DNA of 64,000 nt from Verrucomicrobiaceae bacterium (GCA_016795465.1 JAEUHK010000030.1:124001-188000); one strand, 5' to 3'. Positions 8,812-17,802 are shown, numbered from the stretch's first letter. Notes: generated by a model from the sequence alone, not told the origin. Numbers and translations are program-made.

Positions 8812-9495
8812 ATGGCCAAGAAACCAGCACCCAAGAAGGCACCCGCGAAAAAACCCGCCGCGAAACCTGCTCCCAAAAAGGCAGCGCCCTCGAAGAAACC
8901 TCCGGCCAAAAAACCCGCTCCCGTGAAGAAACCGGCACCGAAGCCCGCCCCTGCCAAAAAGCCAGCCGCCAAACCGGCACCCAAAGCTGCCGCAAAGCCC
9001 GCTCCGGCTCCCGCCCCGGCCCCGGTGAAAAAGCCCGAGCCAGCTCCGGTCTTCAAGCCCGTCTTTGAATCTCCCGCGCCAGCCGCAGCACCGGCTCCTG
9101 CGCCCGCCCCAGCTCCCAAAGTGACCATTTCCAAAGGAACCGCCCCTGCCGGCACCCCGCTCACCGTTTCCACCCAGGCCTCCGCCGGAGCCGCCGCGAA
9201 CGGCAACACGCATCCGGCCAACATCCTCGTGCTCGTCAGCAGCGGTGGCTGGCCCGTGACCGACCTCTCGAAGGACAATTTCTCCCTCATGGAATACTTC
9301 GAGGTGCCCGGCCAGCAGGCTCCCTTCAGCAACAACATTACCTCCTTCCGCAACGTCGGCACCGGAGCCTACCTCATCCAGGTCAAGCCCATCAACAGCG
9401 CCCCTTGGCGCAGCGGACACCACCTTGCCCAGATCATTGTTTCCTCCGACGATGACCGCCAGGGCCAGGGCGCGGTGAAGATCATCATCCGCTAA
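8812..9495 (+). CDS. Lys/Ala/Pro-rich histone H1-like N-terminus with unknown C-terminal domain
   Basis: 227 residues from the ATG at 8812. Residues 1-~75 are almost only Lys, Ala and Pro in a PAKKPA/KPAPKK pattern, like the tails of bacterial histone H1-like proteins. Residues ~75-110 are Ala/Pro-rich linkers. The last ~115 residues (from KVTISKG) are of ordinary composition, beta-rich in appearance, with NILVLVSSGGWPVTDL and an end of QGAVKIIIR. I do not recognise this domain. There is no signal peptide, so a cytoplasmic, possibly DNA-binding role is an inference from charge alone. An upstream TTG at 8767 has a good GGGAGG (8756-8761) five bases before it and would add 15 residues; it is a real alternative start. 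An intrinsic terminator follows. Confidence 0.75.
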   Translation: MAKKPAPKKAPAKKPAAKPAPKKAAPSKKPPAKKPAPVKKPAPKPAPAKKPAAKPAPKAAAKPAPAPAPAPVKKPEPAPVFKPVFESPAPAAAPAPAPAPAPKVTISKGTAPAGTPLTVSTQASAGAAANGNTHPANILVLVSSGGWPVTDLSKDNFSLMEYFEVPGQQAPFSNNITSFRNVGTGAYLIQVKPINSAPWRSGHHLAQIIVSSDDDRQGQGAVKIIIR

Positions 9496-9520
9496 CCGCA
9501 GCGGACTCAAAACAACGGAA

Positions 9521-9547
9521 AGGACCGCGACACGCGGTCCTTTTTGT
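9521..9547 (+). terminator. Intrinsic terminator
   Basis: An 8-bp perfect stem, AGGACCGC (9521-9528) with GCGGTCCT (9534-9541), has a 5-nt loop and is followed by TTTTGTTT. It lies 26 bp after the stop of the K/A/P-rich gene and before the next start at 9566, so it separates the two units. Confidence 0.85.
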
Positions 9548-9565
9548 TTCTATTCTACTCTTCTC

Positions 9566-10621
9566 ATGAACCGCCGTTCCTTCCTCGCCTCTACCTTTGC
9601 CACCACCGCCGCGTCCTCGCTTTCCAAAGCCGCCATTCAAGGTGGAAAGCTGCCCATCGGCCTCGATCACTTCTCCGTGCGTGCCACCGGCTGGAAAGCC
9701 GCGCAGTATATCGACTACGCCGCCTCGTTGAAGCTCGACACCATCTTCCTCTCGGAGCTCGGCGTGTTCGAAAACTACGAAGACGCCTATTTGAAAGGCC
9801 TCAAAGACCAGGCCGACCGCCTCGGCATCAAAGTCTATGTCGGCACCGGCAGCGTCTGTGAAAGCTCGAACACCTGGAAGCCCGCGAACGGCACCGGAGC
9901 CGATCACCTCGCCCTCACCATCAAAATCGCCAAGGCGCTCGGTTCGCCCGTCGCCCGTTGCTACCTCGGCAACCAGAAGGATCGCTCCACCGATGGCGGC
10001 ATCGCCAAACATATCGAAAACACGATCAAATCGATCAAAGCCAATCAAAGCCGCGCCGAAGCCGAAGGAATCAAGATCGCCATCGAGAACCACGCAGGCG
10101 ACATGCAATCCGCCGAGCTTCGCGAACTCATCGAAGTCGCCGGCAAAGGCTACGTCGGAGCCAACATCGACCCCGGCAACGCTGTCTGGGCGCTCGAAGA
10201 GCCCATGAAGCACCTCGAAGTGCTCGGCCCCGTCACCGTCTGCTCCAGCGTGCGCGACAGCATGCTCTGGGAAGGCGAAAACGGTGCCATCGTCGTGCAG
10301 TGGACTGCCATCGGCGAAGGTCTCATCGACTTCAAAGCCTACGCCAAACGCTTCGCCGAGCTCGCCCCCGGCGTGCCGCTTCAAGTCGAGACCATCTCCG
10401 GCTTCGCGCGGCCCTTTGAAGTGGCCAAAGATGAGTTTTGGACCATCTTCCCCGGCCATCGAGACAGCGACATGTACAAGGCCTGGCTCGACCTCGCGAA
10501 GAAGGGCAAAAAGATCGACAGCTTCAAAGCCCCCGACGGCCCCGGCAAAAAAGACGCCGAGATCGCCTACCAGAAAGGCGAGTGCGAACGCAGCTTCACG
10601 TGGCTGAAGGCGAACGCGTGA
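9566..10621 (+). CDS. Secreted sugar phosphate isomerase/epimerase-like protein (AP-endonuclease 2 TIM barrel)
   Basis: 351 residues. The N-terminus MNRRSFLASTFATTAASS looks like a Tat signal, so a folded, probably periplasmic protein is inferred. The body has the TIM-barrel pattern of xylose isomerase-like proteins: GLDHFSVRATGW, the metal-ligand region GIKIAIENHAGDMQ (about 165-180), GANIDPGNAVWALE, and PLQVETISGF near the end. Proteins of this type are very frequent in Verrucomicrobiota and Planctomycetes; substrates are usually unknown. The gene stands alone between an upstream terminator and a convergent small gene. Confidence 0.85.
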   Translation: MNRRSFLASTFATTAASSLSKAAIQGGKLPIGLDHFSVRATGWKAAQYIDYAASLKLDTIFLSELGVFENYEDAYLKGLKDQADRLGIKVYVGTGSVCESSNTWKPANGTGADHLALTIKIAKALGSPVARCYLGNQKDRSTDGGIAKHIENTIKSIKANQSRAEAEGIKIAIENHAGDMQSAELRELIEVAGKGYVGANIDPGNAVWALEEPMKHLEVLGPVTVCSSVRDSMLWEGENGAIVVQWTAIGEGLIDFKAYAKRFAELAPGVPLQVETISGFARPFEVAKDEFWTIFPGHRDSDMYKAWLDLAKKGKKIDSFKAPDGPGKKDAEIAYQKGECERSFTWLKANA

Positions 10622-10650
10622 GCGCGGAACACTGCTACATGCCTCGCTCT

Positions 10651-10875
10651 TCAACGATGCGAAATCCAAAATAGGATCGCTGCATCGACGAGGGCAAGCA
10701 GAATGCCGCAGGCGACCAGGTGCGAATGCTCTTGTCCCAACAGTGCGACTGATACCACAGCCAAAAACTGGCAGCCAGTGCATAGGAGACCTTGGTCCTT
10801 CACGCTGCGTGATTCGATCTTTGCAGCCGCCAGGACCAGAGCACCGAGCACCAGAAGTGAGATTAAAATTTTCAC
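10651..10875 (-). CDS. Small two-helix membrane protein, unknown function
   Basis: 74 residues from a GTG at 10875. Two hydrophobic stretches (about 2-18 and 35-70, the second broken by GQEHSHL) suggest a small inner-membrane protein. A pair of cysteines (LLCTGCQF) sits between them. It is convergent with the preceding isomerase gene (29 bp apart). No clear ribosome-binding site is seen and I know no family for it. The composition is protein-like and differs from the arginine-rich look of antisense frames, but it could still be spurious. Confidence 0.5.
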   Translation of the reverse strand: MKILISLLVLGALVLAAAKIESRSVKDQGLLCTGCQFLAVVSVALLGQEHSHLVACGILLALVDAAILFWISHR

Positions 10876-10948
10876 GGGGTGATCTTAAATCATGCCTTCT
10901 TCCTAACTGCTCCACCTGTATTTGGCACATGCCAGGAGAGACTTGTCT

Positions 10949-12358
10949 CTATGCCACGATCGGCTTGATCACCTTTGCTGGATCGACGCCGGTGAGGCGG
11001 AAGTCGAGGCCTTGGGAGCGGAAGGTGAGCTTTTCGTGATCGATGCCGAGCTGGTGGAGGATCGTGGCGTGGATGTCGTGGACGTGAACGGGGTTTTCGA
11101 TGGCTCCGAAGCCGAACTCGTCGGTCACACCATGCGTGACGCCGCCTTTGAAGCCGCCACCGGCGAACCACATGGTGAAGGCGTCGATGTGGTGATTGCG
11201 TCCAGTGGACTCGCGCACCTCGCCCATCGGCGTGCGGCCGAATTCGCCGCCCCAGATGACGATGGTGTCATCGAGCAGGCCGCGTTGCTTGAGGTCTTTC
11301 ACGAGCGCGGCGTTGGCCTGATCGACGTCCTGGGCCTTGAGCGGCAGATGTTTTTCCAGGTTCTCCGTTGGGCCGCCGTGGTGGTCCCAATTCGTGTCGT
11401 AGAGCTGCACAAAGCGCACGCCTCGCTCGACGAGGCGACGTGCGAGCAGGCAGTTCCGCGCGAAGCTGGTCTCCTTCGGGTCTTTGATGCCGTAAAGGTC
11501 GAGCGTTGCCTGCGATTCGCCGCTGGTGTCCATCAACTCCGGTGCGCTGGTCTGCATGCGATACGCCATTTCGTAGGCGTTGATGCGCGTTGTGATTTCT
11601 TGGTCGCCTGTTTCGACGAGGCGCTTCATGTTCAGCTCACGCACCGCATCGACTACCTGCCGCTGCTGCGCGGCGCTGATCTCATTCGGTGTGGAGAGAT
11701 TCACAATGGGGTCGCCCTGATTGCGCAGCGGCACGCCTTGGTAGGTCGTCGGCAACACACCACTGCCCCACAGCACTGAGCCTCCGCGCGGACCACGCGG
11801 ACCGCTTTGCAGCACGACAAAGCCCGGCAGGTCATCGCATTCGCTGCCAAGGCCATAGGTCACCCACGCGCCCATGCTCGGACGGCCGAAAAGGCCGCTG
11901 CCAGTGTTCATGTAAAGCTTCGCCGGCGCATGATTGAAAAGATCGGTTTTGCAGGTGGTGACGATGCTGATGTCATCAACGATCTTCGCCGTGTGCGGCA
12001 GGTAATCGCTCACCCACGCGCCACATTGGCCGTGCTGCTTGAAACCAATCTTCGGCCCCAGCAGATCGCTGCGATGACTGCTGTCCATGAAGGCAAAGCG
12101 CTTTCCTTTGGTGTAGCTCTCCGGAATCGGCTTGCCGTTCAGCTTGGTAAGCAGCGGCTTGTGCTCAAACATCTCGAGCTGCGACGGTCCGCCCGCCATG
12201 AAGAGAAAAATGACGTTTTTGGCCTTCGCCGGGAAATGCGTCTTCTTTGGTGCGAGAGCGGCATCGCGTGCCATGAGCGATGAAAGCGCCATCGAGCCGA
12301 CGCCAATGCCGCAGCGACTAAAGAAATGACGACGTGTTTGGTGAAGCAGAGGGTTCAT
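10949..12358 (-). CDS. DUF1501 secreted protein (Tat signal)
   Basis: 469 residues from the ATG at 12358. The N-terminus has a twin-arginine motif (TRRHFFSRCG) and a short hydrophobic region. The core carries DUF1501 hallmarks: NVIFLFMAGGPSQLEMFEHKP, SMGAWVTYGLGS, GVRFVQLYD, IWGGEFGRTP and HDIHATILHQLGID. DUF1501 proteins belong to the alkaline phosphatase/sulfatase superfamily, and their genes commonly pair with DUF1549/DUF1553 cytochromes. Here it is the third gene of such an operon, overlapping the DUF1080 gene by ATGA (12358-12355). The true substrate is unknown. I used the internal ATG because the longer frame adds Arg/Pro-rich antisense-like sequence. Confidence 0.9.
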   Translation of the reverse strand: MNPLLHQTRRHFFSRCGIGVGSMALSSLMARDAALAPKKTHFPAKAKNVIFLFMAGGPSQLEMFEHKPLLTKLNGKPIPESYTKGKRFAFMDSSHRSDLLGPKIGFKQHGQCGAWVSDYLPHTAKIVDDISIVTTCKTDLFNHAPAKLYMNTGSGLFGRPSMGAWVTYGLGSECDDLPGFVVLQSGPRGPRGGSVLWGSGVLPTTYQGVPLRNQGDPIVNLSTPNEISAAQQRQVVDAVRELNMKRLVETGDQEITTRINAYEMAYRMQTSAPELMDTSGESQATLDLYGIKDPKETSFARNCLLARRLVERGVRFVQLYDTNWDHHGGPTENLEKHLPLKAQDVDQANAALVKDLKQRGLLDDTIVIWGGEFGRTPMGEVRESTGRNHHIDAFTMWFAGGGFKGGVTHGVTDEFGFGAIENPVHVHDIHATILHQLGIDHEKLTFRSQGLDFRLTGVDPAKVIKPIVA

Positions 12359-13059
12359 GGCAGTTCGCGGATGCGGAGTTTGCGGAAGAGAATGGGGGAA
12401 CCTTCGCTTTCGAGGCAGAGGAAACCTTGGGCGGGGTTGCAGGCGGTGCCGCCGCTGACTTCTTCGCCATTCACCCAGAGGCGGACCTCGCCGTTGATGG
12501 CGCGGATGTAGTAGTGGTTCCATTCGCCGTGGCCTTTGGCGAGGTGCTTGCGCGGGAAGCTGCGACTGCCATCGGGCGAAAGCGGCGGGAAGGGCGTCAT
12601 CTTCACGCCCACGGGGAACACATCGCCATTCGTGCCAAACCAGTCGGTCTTGCCACCGGCGGCTTTGACCTTGTCGGTATAGCCGTGGTCGAGCACCTGC
12701 ACTTCGATGCCCTGCGGCAGGCCGGGTTTTCCAGCGGCGGTCAGCTTCTCAATCGAAGCCGGCGTGGCCCACACAAAGACGCCGGAGTTCCCGGCGGGCT
12801 TTTGATGGCTCCACTCGACAACCATCTCGAAGTTTTTGAACTCATTCACGGTGCGCATCACGCTTACCGGCTTACCGGTGCAATGCAGCACGCCGTCCTT
12901 CCAGCTCCAGGTGTCGTCGGCGCTGTTCACCTTGGCGAAGTCTTCTGCCTTCAAATCGCGAAAGCCGGGCTGCGTGTCGTCGATGAAGGGAATGTATCGA
13001 ACGGGGTCACCGGCGAGCAATGAGAGTGTGGTGAGAAGGAGGGTGAAAAGCAGTTTCAT
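12355..13059 (-). CDS. DUF1080 (3-keto-disaccharide hydrolase-like) secreted protein
   Basis: 234 residues from the ATG at 13059, with a signal peptide (MKLLFTLLLTTLSLLAG). The concanavalin-like jelly-roll DUF1080 fold is indicated by NFEMVVEWSHQKPAGNSGVFVW, GIEVQVLDHG, GEWNHYYIRAINGEVRLWVNGEEV and GFLCLESEGSPILFRKLRIREL. Some family members hydrolyse 3-keto-glycosides; whether this one does is not known. Its start lies 4 bp after the stop of the DUF1553 gene, and its end is translationally coupled to the DUF1501 gene. A longer N-terminus from 13086 is possible but would bury the signal peptide. Confidence 0.9.
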   Translation of the reverse strand: MKLLFTLLLTTLSLLAGDPVRYIPFIDDTQPGFRDLKAEDFAKVNSADDTWSWKDGVLHCTGKPVSVMRTVNEFKNFEMVVEWSHQKPAGNSGVFVWATPASIEKLTAAGKPGLPQGIEVQVLDHGYTDKVKAAGGKTDWFGTNGDVFPVGVKMTPFPPLSPDGSRSFPRKHLAKGHGEWNHYYIRAINGEVRLWVNGEEVSGGTACNPAQGFLCLESEGSPILFRKLRIRELP

Positions 13060-13063
13060 GGTC

Positions 13064-15355
13064 TTATTCACGAGTGACGGTTTCATCGAGGTTGAGGAGG
13101 GTGCGTGCTGCGTTGAGCGAATCGAGTTTCTTCAGCACGGCGAGTTCATCAGGCCTCGGGGCACGGGCGGTGCAGCGTTTGAAGGCGGCTTCGAGGCCGT
13201 CTTTCTCGATGATCTTTTTTAACGCGGTGGCGAACTCGAAGAAGCCGCTGTCGTTCATCAAGGTGAGCGCCTGCAGCGGCGTGTTGCTGCGGATGCGGCG
13301 GGTGCAGGAGCTGAAACCTTCCGGCGCATCGAAGACGGTCAGCGATGGCGGTGGCGAGGCGCGATAGACGAAGGTGTAGAGACCACGGCGATAGCGATCC
13401 TCGCCTTTGCTGACACTCCACACGCGTTTCACCTGCCCCTGGCCCATCACGCCATCGGGGATCGGCGGATAGACCGGTGGACCACCGAGTTTCGTGGAAA
13501 GAAGACCGCTCGCGGCGAGGCAGACATCGCGCACGACCTCCGCATCGAGGCGCAAACGGCTCTGACGGGCGAGAAGGTAGTTCTGCGGGTCCTTTTCGAT
13601 CAAATCAGGGCGATTCGCCGAGCTTTGGCGATAGGTCTTCGAGGTCACGATGAGCTTGTGCAGCTCTTTGAGGCTCCATTTGTTCGCCATGAACTCGGTG
13701 GCGAGCCAGTCGATGAGTTCAGGATGGCTGGGGAGCGTTCCTTGCGAGCCGAAGTCATTTTCTGTCTCCACGATGCCGCGGCCGAAATACTGCTGCCAGA
13801 CGCGATTCACGATCACACGGGCCGTGAGCGGGTTTTTCGGGCTCATGATCCATTTCGCCAAATCGAGCCGGTTGGGCTGTTTCGAGGCCGTTTCGAAGGG
13901 ATGAAGCACCGCGGGCGTTCCGGGCTGCACTTCGACATCGGGACGCGTGAAGTCGCCTTTGATGAAAACCGTCGTTTTGCGTGGTTTGGGCAGTTCCTTC
14001 ATCACGAGCGTTGTCGTGCCCTTGTTGAGCAGCGTGTCGAGTTCCTTGTGGCGGTCGTTCAGCTCGCGGAAAGGCCCCACCCCGCCGATGCTGGCTGCAA
14101 ACAGCGTCTGGTTTTGCGCAAAGCCGCGTTTCGCCTTCGGCATGGCGAGGATTTTCACGATTGAGGCATTCAGGCTCTTCTTGATCGCCGGGGTGATGCC
14201 CGCTTCCCACTGATCAAGCTCCGCGGCATGCTCAACCATGTAAGCTTTGATCTTCGCTTCTACCTCTTTGAACTCGGCAGTGAGGCCCTTCACGTCCGTT
14301 TGCGGATCAAAGACCTTCATCTCCGGCTCGTCCTGGTTGTTCAGGAAGGCAAAGAGCTGGTAATACTCCTTCTGCGCGATGGGATCGAACTTGTGATCGT
14401 GGCACTGCGAGCAGCCGATGGTGAGGCCGAGCCACACGCTACCAGTCGTCGCCACGCGGTCGAAGACGCTGTCGATGCGAAACTGCTCCTTATCGATGCC
14501 GCCCTCTTGATTGATCTGCGTGTTCCGATGGAAGCCGGTGGCGATCTTCTGGCTTTCGGTGGCATTGGGAAGCAGATCCCCGGCGAGCTGCTCGATGGTG
14601 AATTGATCGAAGGGCATGTCCTTGTTCAAGGCGTCGATCACCCAATCGCGGAATTTCCAAATCTGGCGTGGGGCGTCGATGGAGTAGCCGTTCGAATCGG
14701 CATAGCGGGCCTGATCGAGCCACCACCGGCCCCAGCGTTCGCCGTAGTGTTTGCTGGAGAGAAGGCGGTCCACGAGGGCGGTGTATTTTGCATCGGACCA
14801 ATCGGACAGATCGGTCAGATCGGTCAGATCAGACGGAGAAGGCGGCAGGCCGGTGAGATCGAGGAAGACGCGGCGAATGAGCGTGGCGGGATCGGCTTCA
14901 GGGGAAGGTTTCAGGTTTTCCTCGGCGAGACGCTTCTGAATGAAATGATCGATGCCACCACCGGCATGATTTTGCGGCGGGATGAAGGCCCAGTGTGCCT
15001 CATACTTCGCGCCTTGCTCGATCCAGGCTTTGATGGTCTCGCGCTGCTTGGCATTGAGCGGCGGCTTGTGGGACTTCGGCGGCGGCATGACCTCGTCTTT
15101 GTCTTCGCTGATGATGCGCTGCCACGCGTCGGACTTGCTCAAATCGCCCGGCACGATGCCGCGGGCTCCATCGCGGTCCTGCGTGGCACCTTCAAAGGTA
15201 TCGAGCCGCAGATCGCCCTCGCGATGCTTTGGATCAAAGCCATGACAGGCGAAGCAGTTCTCGCTGAGGATGGGGCGGATGTCGCGGTTGAACGAGATCG
15301 TGCCTGCCGCGTGCAGGGACGCGGCGGGAAGGATGGCTAAAAACAGACGACGCAT
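13064..15355 (-). CDS. Planctomycete-type cytochrome c / DUF1549 / DUF1553 protein
   Basis: 763 residues from the ATG at 15355. A signal peptide (MRRLFLAILPAASLHA) is followed by FNRDIRPILSENCFACHG, the heme-binding CxxCH of the PSCyt1 domain. DUF1549 then holds FLDLTGLPPSPSDLTDLTD and QARYADSNGYSID. DUF1553 holds RLDLAKWIMSPKNPLTARVIVNR and LRLDAEVVRDVCLAASGLL. A second CxxCH (CSQCHDHKFDPI) lies inside the DUF1549 part. The gene leads a DUF1553-DUF1080-DUF1501 operon, probably part of secreted polysaccharide handling. It is odd in having five tandem 9-bp units in frame (14792-14836), giving the SDLTDLTDLSDWSD stretch. Confidence 0.92.
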   Translation of the reverse strand: MRRLFLAILPAASLHAAGTISFNRDIRPILSENCFACHGFDPKHREGDLRLDTFEGATQDRDGARGIVPGDLSKSDAWQRIISEDKDEVMPPPKSHKPPLNAKQRETIKAWIEQGAKYEAHWAFIPPQNHAGGGIDHFIQKRLAEENLKPSPEADPATLIRRVFLDLTGLPPSPSDLTDLTDLSDWSDAKYTALVDRLLSSKHYGERWGRWWLDQARYADSNGYSIDAPRQIWKFRDWVIDALNKDMPFDQFTIEQLAGDLLPNATESQKIATGFHRNTQINQEGGIDKEQFRIDSVFDRVATTGSVWLGLTIGCSQCHDHKFDPIAQKEYYQLFAFLNNQDEPEMKVFDPQTDVKGLTAEFKEVEAKIKAYMVEHAAELDQWEAGITPAIKKSLNASIVKILAMPKAKRGFAQNQTLFAASIGGVGPFRELNDRHKELDTLLNKGTTTLVMKELPKPRKTTVFIKGDFTRPDVEVQPGTPAVLHPFETASKQPNRLDLAKWIMSPKNPLTARVIVNRVWQQYFGRGIVETENDFGSQGTLPSHPELIDWLATEFMANKWSLKELHKLIVTSKTYRQSSANRPDLIEKDPQNYLLARQSRLRLDAEVVRDVCLAASGLLSTKLGGPPVYPPIPDGVMGQGQVKRVWSVSKGEDRYRRGLYTFVYRASPPPSLTVFDAPEGFSSCTRRIRSNTPLQALTLMNDSGFFEFATALKKIIEKDGLEAAFKRCTARAPRPDELAVLKKLDSLNAARTLLNLDETVTRE
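14792..14836. repeat. Five in-frame tandem 9-bp units inside the DUF1549/1553 gene
   Basis: Five consecutive 9-mers of the form ATCGGTCAG (third and fourth copies identical, others with 1-3 changes) run from 14792 to 14836. Nine bases equal three codons, so the array reads through as S/T-D-L/W triplets in the protein, between LTGLPPSPSD and AKYTALVDRLL. Confidence 0.85.
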
Positions 15356-15413
15356 GGGGGAGTGAATAGTAAACGCCATGATGGCGGCACTTTTCATCCC
15401 CGGAAACTGTCAA

Positions 15414-16298
15414 TTACGCGTGCCGGCCCTTAAAGGTGAGCTCGGCGATGCCGCTCTTGTCCAGCCCGCCGAGGCCGAGGGTCACCATCTTGTCGTATTG
15501 AGCCTTTGTAGCGGTATTCAGCGGGAGATTGAGACCCACCTCCTGGGCTACTCCGGCGGCGATTCCGCTATCTTTGGCCGCATGCTCGGCGGAGAACCAG
15601 CAGTCGTGCTCGCGGGCCACCATGTCGGCGGCGTCGGTTTCGAGCACGCGGGAGTTTGCGCCGGTCTGGCTGAAGACCTCGCGGATCATGCCAAGATCAT
15701 GCCCCAGGGCTGCGGCAAGGCCGAGGCCCTCGGCGAGTCCGGCGGTGTTGATGTTCATGACCATGTTCACGAGGGCTTTCACCTCGGCGGCACGTCCGGC
15801 GGTGCCGATGAAGCGGCGGTTCACGCTCATCTGCTCGATCATGGCCTTCACGCGATCATACACGGGCTCGTCACCGGCCAGCATGAGGTAGAGCTTGCCC
15901 TCGCGAGCGTGGCTGATGCTGGAGGCCATGCAGGCCTCAAGGCTGTCAGCGCCGGCTTTTTTCGCGGCGGCATACACTTCACGGAAAATGGCGGGCGAGA
16001 GCGTGGCGCAGTTGATGAAGATCTTCCCCTGCGCACCGGCGAGGAGGTTGTCACCGGCATTGAAGTAGATCGCACGCATGGCGGCGTCGTTGGTCACGAC
16101 GGTGAAAATGACATCCGCGGCGGCGGTGACATCGGCGAGCTTCGTGCAGGCCTTGCAGCCGAGTTCCGCGGCGAGGTCAGCGGCGGCCTGCGTGTTCACA
16201 TCGAGCACGGCGGTAACGCTGTAACCGCAATCTTTGAGGCGACGAGCCATGTTCGCGCCCATTTTTCCGACTCCGACGAAGGCAACTGTTTGAGACAT
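15414..16298 (-). CDS. 3-hydroxyisobutyrate dehydrogenase-family NAD(P) oxidoreductase
   Basis: 294 residues, the usual family length. The N-terminal Rossmann motif is FVGVGKMGANMARRL (8-22). Instead of the common DAPVSGG, the substrate region reads DSLEACMASSISHAREGKLYLMLAGD. The catalytic Lys segment is EVKALVNMVMNINTAGLAEGL. The family reduces or oxidises 3-hydroxy acids such as 3-hydroxyisobutyrate, tartronate semialdehyde or succinic semialdehyde; the altered substrate motif prevents choosing among them. It is on the same strand as the cytochrome operon, 58 bp upstream of it. The ATG at 16298 is the only sensible start. Confidence 0.88.
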   Translation of the reverse strand: MSQTVAFVGVGKMGANMARRLKDCGYSVTAVLDVNTQAAADLAAELGCKACTKLADVTAAADVIFTVVTNDAAMRAIYFNAGDNLLAGAQGKIFINCATLSPAIFREVYAAAKKAGADSLEACMASSISHAREGKLYLMLAGDEPVYDRVKAMIEQMSVNRRFIGTAGRAAEVKALVNMVMNINTAGLAEGLGLAAALGHDLGMIREVFSQTGANSRVLETDAADMVAREHDCWFSAEHAAKDSGIAAGVAQEVGLNLPLNTATKAQYDKMVTLGLGGLDKSGIAELTFKGRHA

Positions 16299-16350
16299 AA
16301 GTGAGGTGAGGTGGGTTGGGATGATGATGACTGAAAGAAGGCCTTCAAAG

Positions 16351-16376
16351 CGTCAAGATGGTCAAGCGGTCAAGGA
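16351..16376. repeat. GTCAAG word repeat, 9-bp period
   Basis: Between two minus-strand genes, CGTCAAGAT, GGTCAAGCG and GTCAAGG follow one another with a 9-bp period. A related run lies at 27938-27980. Only one arm is seen. Confidence 0.5.
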
Positions 16377-16389
16377 GCGGCTTTGTCGC

Positions 16390-17640
16390 TCAGCGCCACC
16401 AGGCGGGGAGGTCGTGCAGCGTTTCCTTCAAGATCTCACGGATCACGCGGCGTTCCTCCGCGGCCAGGTGCGGCATGGAGGGCTGCGCATCCCGCAGCGC
16501 CTCGGCCATGCGGTAGTAAACGCGGTCTTTGATTTCCTTTGGCGCATGCTCCCAGGTATCCGTGTAGAGCATGAAGCTGCAGCGGTGCTTGAAGAGCCTC
16601 GTCTTCAAATCGAGGTCCTTCAGCGAGAGGCCGCGTTTTGAGGTGATGCGGCCTTCGAGAAAGTCGCGCACATAGGCTGGATCACCCTCGATGCCCTCGC
16701 GGGGGAATTTGGCCTCGTCGGCAAAGAGCACATACCGCGCGAAGTCCTGCGCCCACTCATCGATCTCCGCCTGCTCCGCATTTCCGAGCATGCCTTTGCG
16801 GTCGTGCTTGAGCTGCCGCACGATGTAAATGCCGCGCACGAGACGGTTCTCGAAGCCGATCTGATGCTCGTGCACGAGATGCGGCAGGATGTCGGATGTG
16901 GACAGCAGGTGCTTGGCGGTGTCCCACGTCTGTCCGGGCACCACGTCCATCTTTTCACTCTTTCCGTTCCGGGTGAAGCCGATGACGTTCGCCTTGTGAC
17001 CGCTGATGTGATGCTTCCCGGTGAGATGCCAGCCGCCGAAGCGGTTCTCCAGCGGGATCTGGTGTCCCTGTTCGTCGCGACGGTAGGTTTCGAGACTCGA
17101 CCCGGCCTGCGAAACGAGCAGCGATTCCGCGATGAGCCCCGGCAGACGCTTCGTGGCGGTGCCGCCGTGGCAGTTGAAGCACTTCGTGCCGCGCTGCACG
17201 CGTGGAAACGGCCCACCGGGCTGCATGCGGTCAAACACATAAAAGACCGGGCCCACCTCCGGATCGGCCGAGGCGACCTCGAGCACGCCTCCGGGCACGA
17301 AGCCGACGTAAGTGTCCTCGTTGAAGAAAAGCGCCCGCGGATTGCGCATGTTGATGATCTCGCTTTGCAGGCTGCTGGCGGAAAAAAGCAGCAACTGGGA
17401 GCTCACCGGGATTTTCAGCGCCTGGAGCAGGCTGCGCAGCATCGCGTGATCGCTGCTGGTGTCCGGCTGGAACTCGCCTTTCTCGATTTTCTTTAGCAGG
17501 TCCGCGAAGCGGTCCTTCGGCTGGTGCTCGTTGTAGTTGTGCGGCGGGGAGCGGAAATCCATCACCCGGTAGGCCGGCTCCGCGGCCAAGGCGGACGCGC
17601 CGAGGAGGCTGAGAGTCAGGAGGACATCGAGGAATCGCAT
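16390..17640 (-). CDS. Secreted c-type heme protein, unknown function
   Basis: 416 residues from the ATG at 17640. A signal peptide (MRFLDVLLTLSLLGASALAA) leads to a mature protein with one CxxCH heme site, GTKCFNCHGGTATKRLPG, at about residues 160-177. Other conserved-looking parts are FFNEDTYVGFVPGGVLEVASAD, HQIPLENRFGGWHLTGKHHISGH and LVHEHQIGFENRL. I take it to be a periplasmic cytochrome c-like protein of a type common in this phylum, but I cannot assign a reaction. It is transcribed divergently from lpxD (162 bp apart) and upstream of the dehydrogenase gene on the same strand. The four residues ahead of this ATG were left out because the signal peptide starts here. Confidence 0.78.
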   Translation of the reverse strand: MRFLDVLLTLSLLGASALAAEPAYRVMDFRSPPHNYNEHQPKDRFADLLKKIEKGEFQPDTSSDHAMLRSLLQALKIPVSSQLLLFSASSLQSEIINMRNPRALFFNEDTYVGFVPGGVLEVASADPEVGPVFYVFDRMQPGGPFPRVQRGTKCFNCHGGTATKRLPGLIAESLLVSQAGSSLETYRRDEQGHQIPLENRFGGWHLTGKHHISGHKANVIGFTRNGKSEKMDVVPGQTWDTAKHLLSTSDILPHLVHEHQIGFENRLVRGIYIVRQLKHDRKGMLGNAEQAEIDEWAQDFARYVLFADEAKFPREGIEGDPAYVRDFLEGRITSKRGLSLKDLDLKTRLFKHRCSFMLYTDTWEHAPKEIKDRVYYRMAEALRDAQPSMPHLAAEERRVIREILKETLHDLPAWWR

Positions 17641-17802
17641 GCGTGAAGGGGGCACGAGGCAAAACGTCCATCGCCACGCGAGCCTCGCAATCTTTCTCTG
17701 CGCCGCCGGAGGGAGGAAAAACCCTCACGTCCAAGAAAAACATCTCCGTGACACTCTTTTGGTCGCTTTTGCCGCCTGACCTGCCAGTCTCGCGGCCCTT
17801 TT

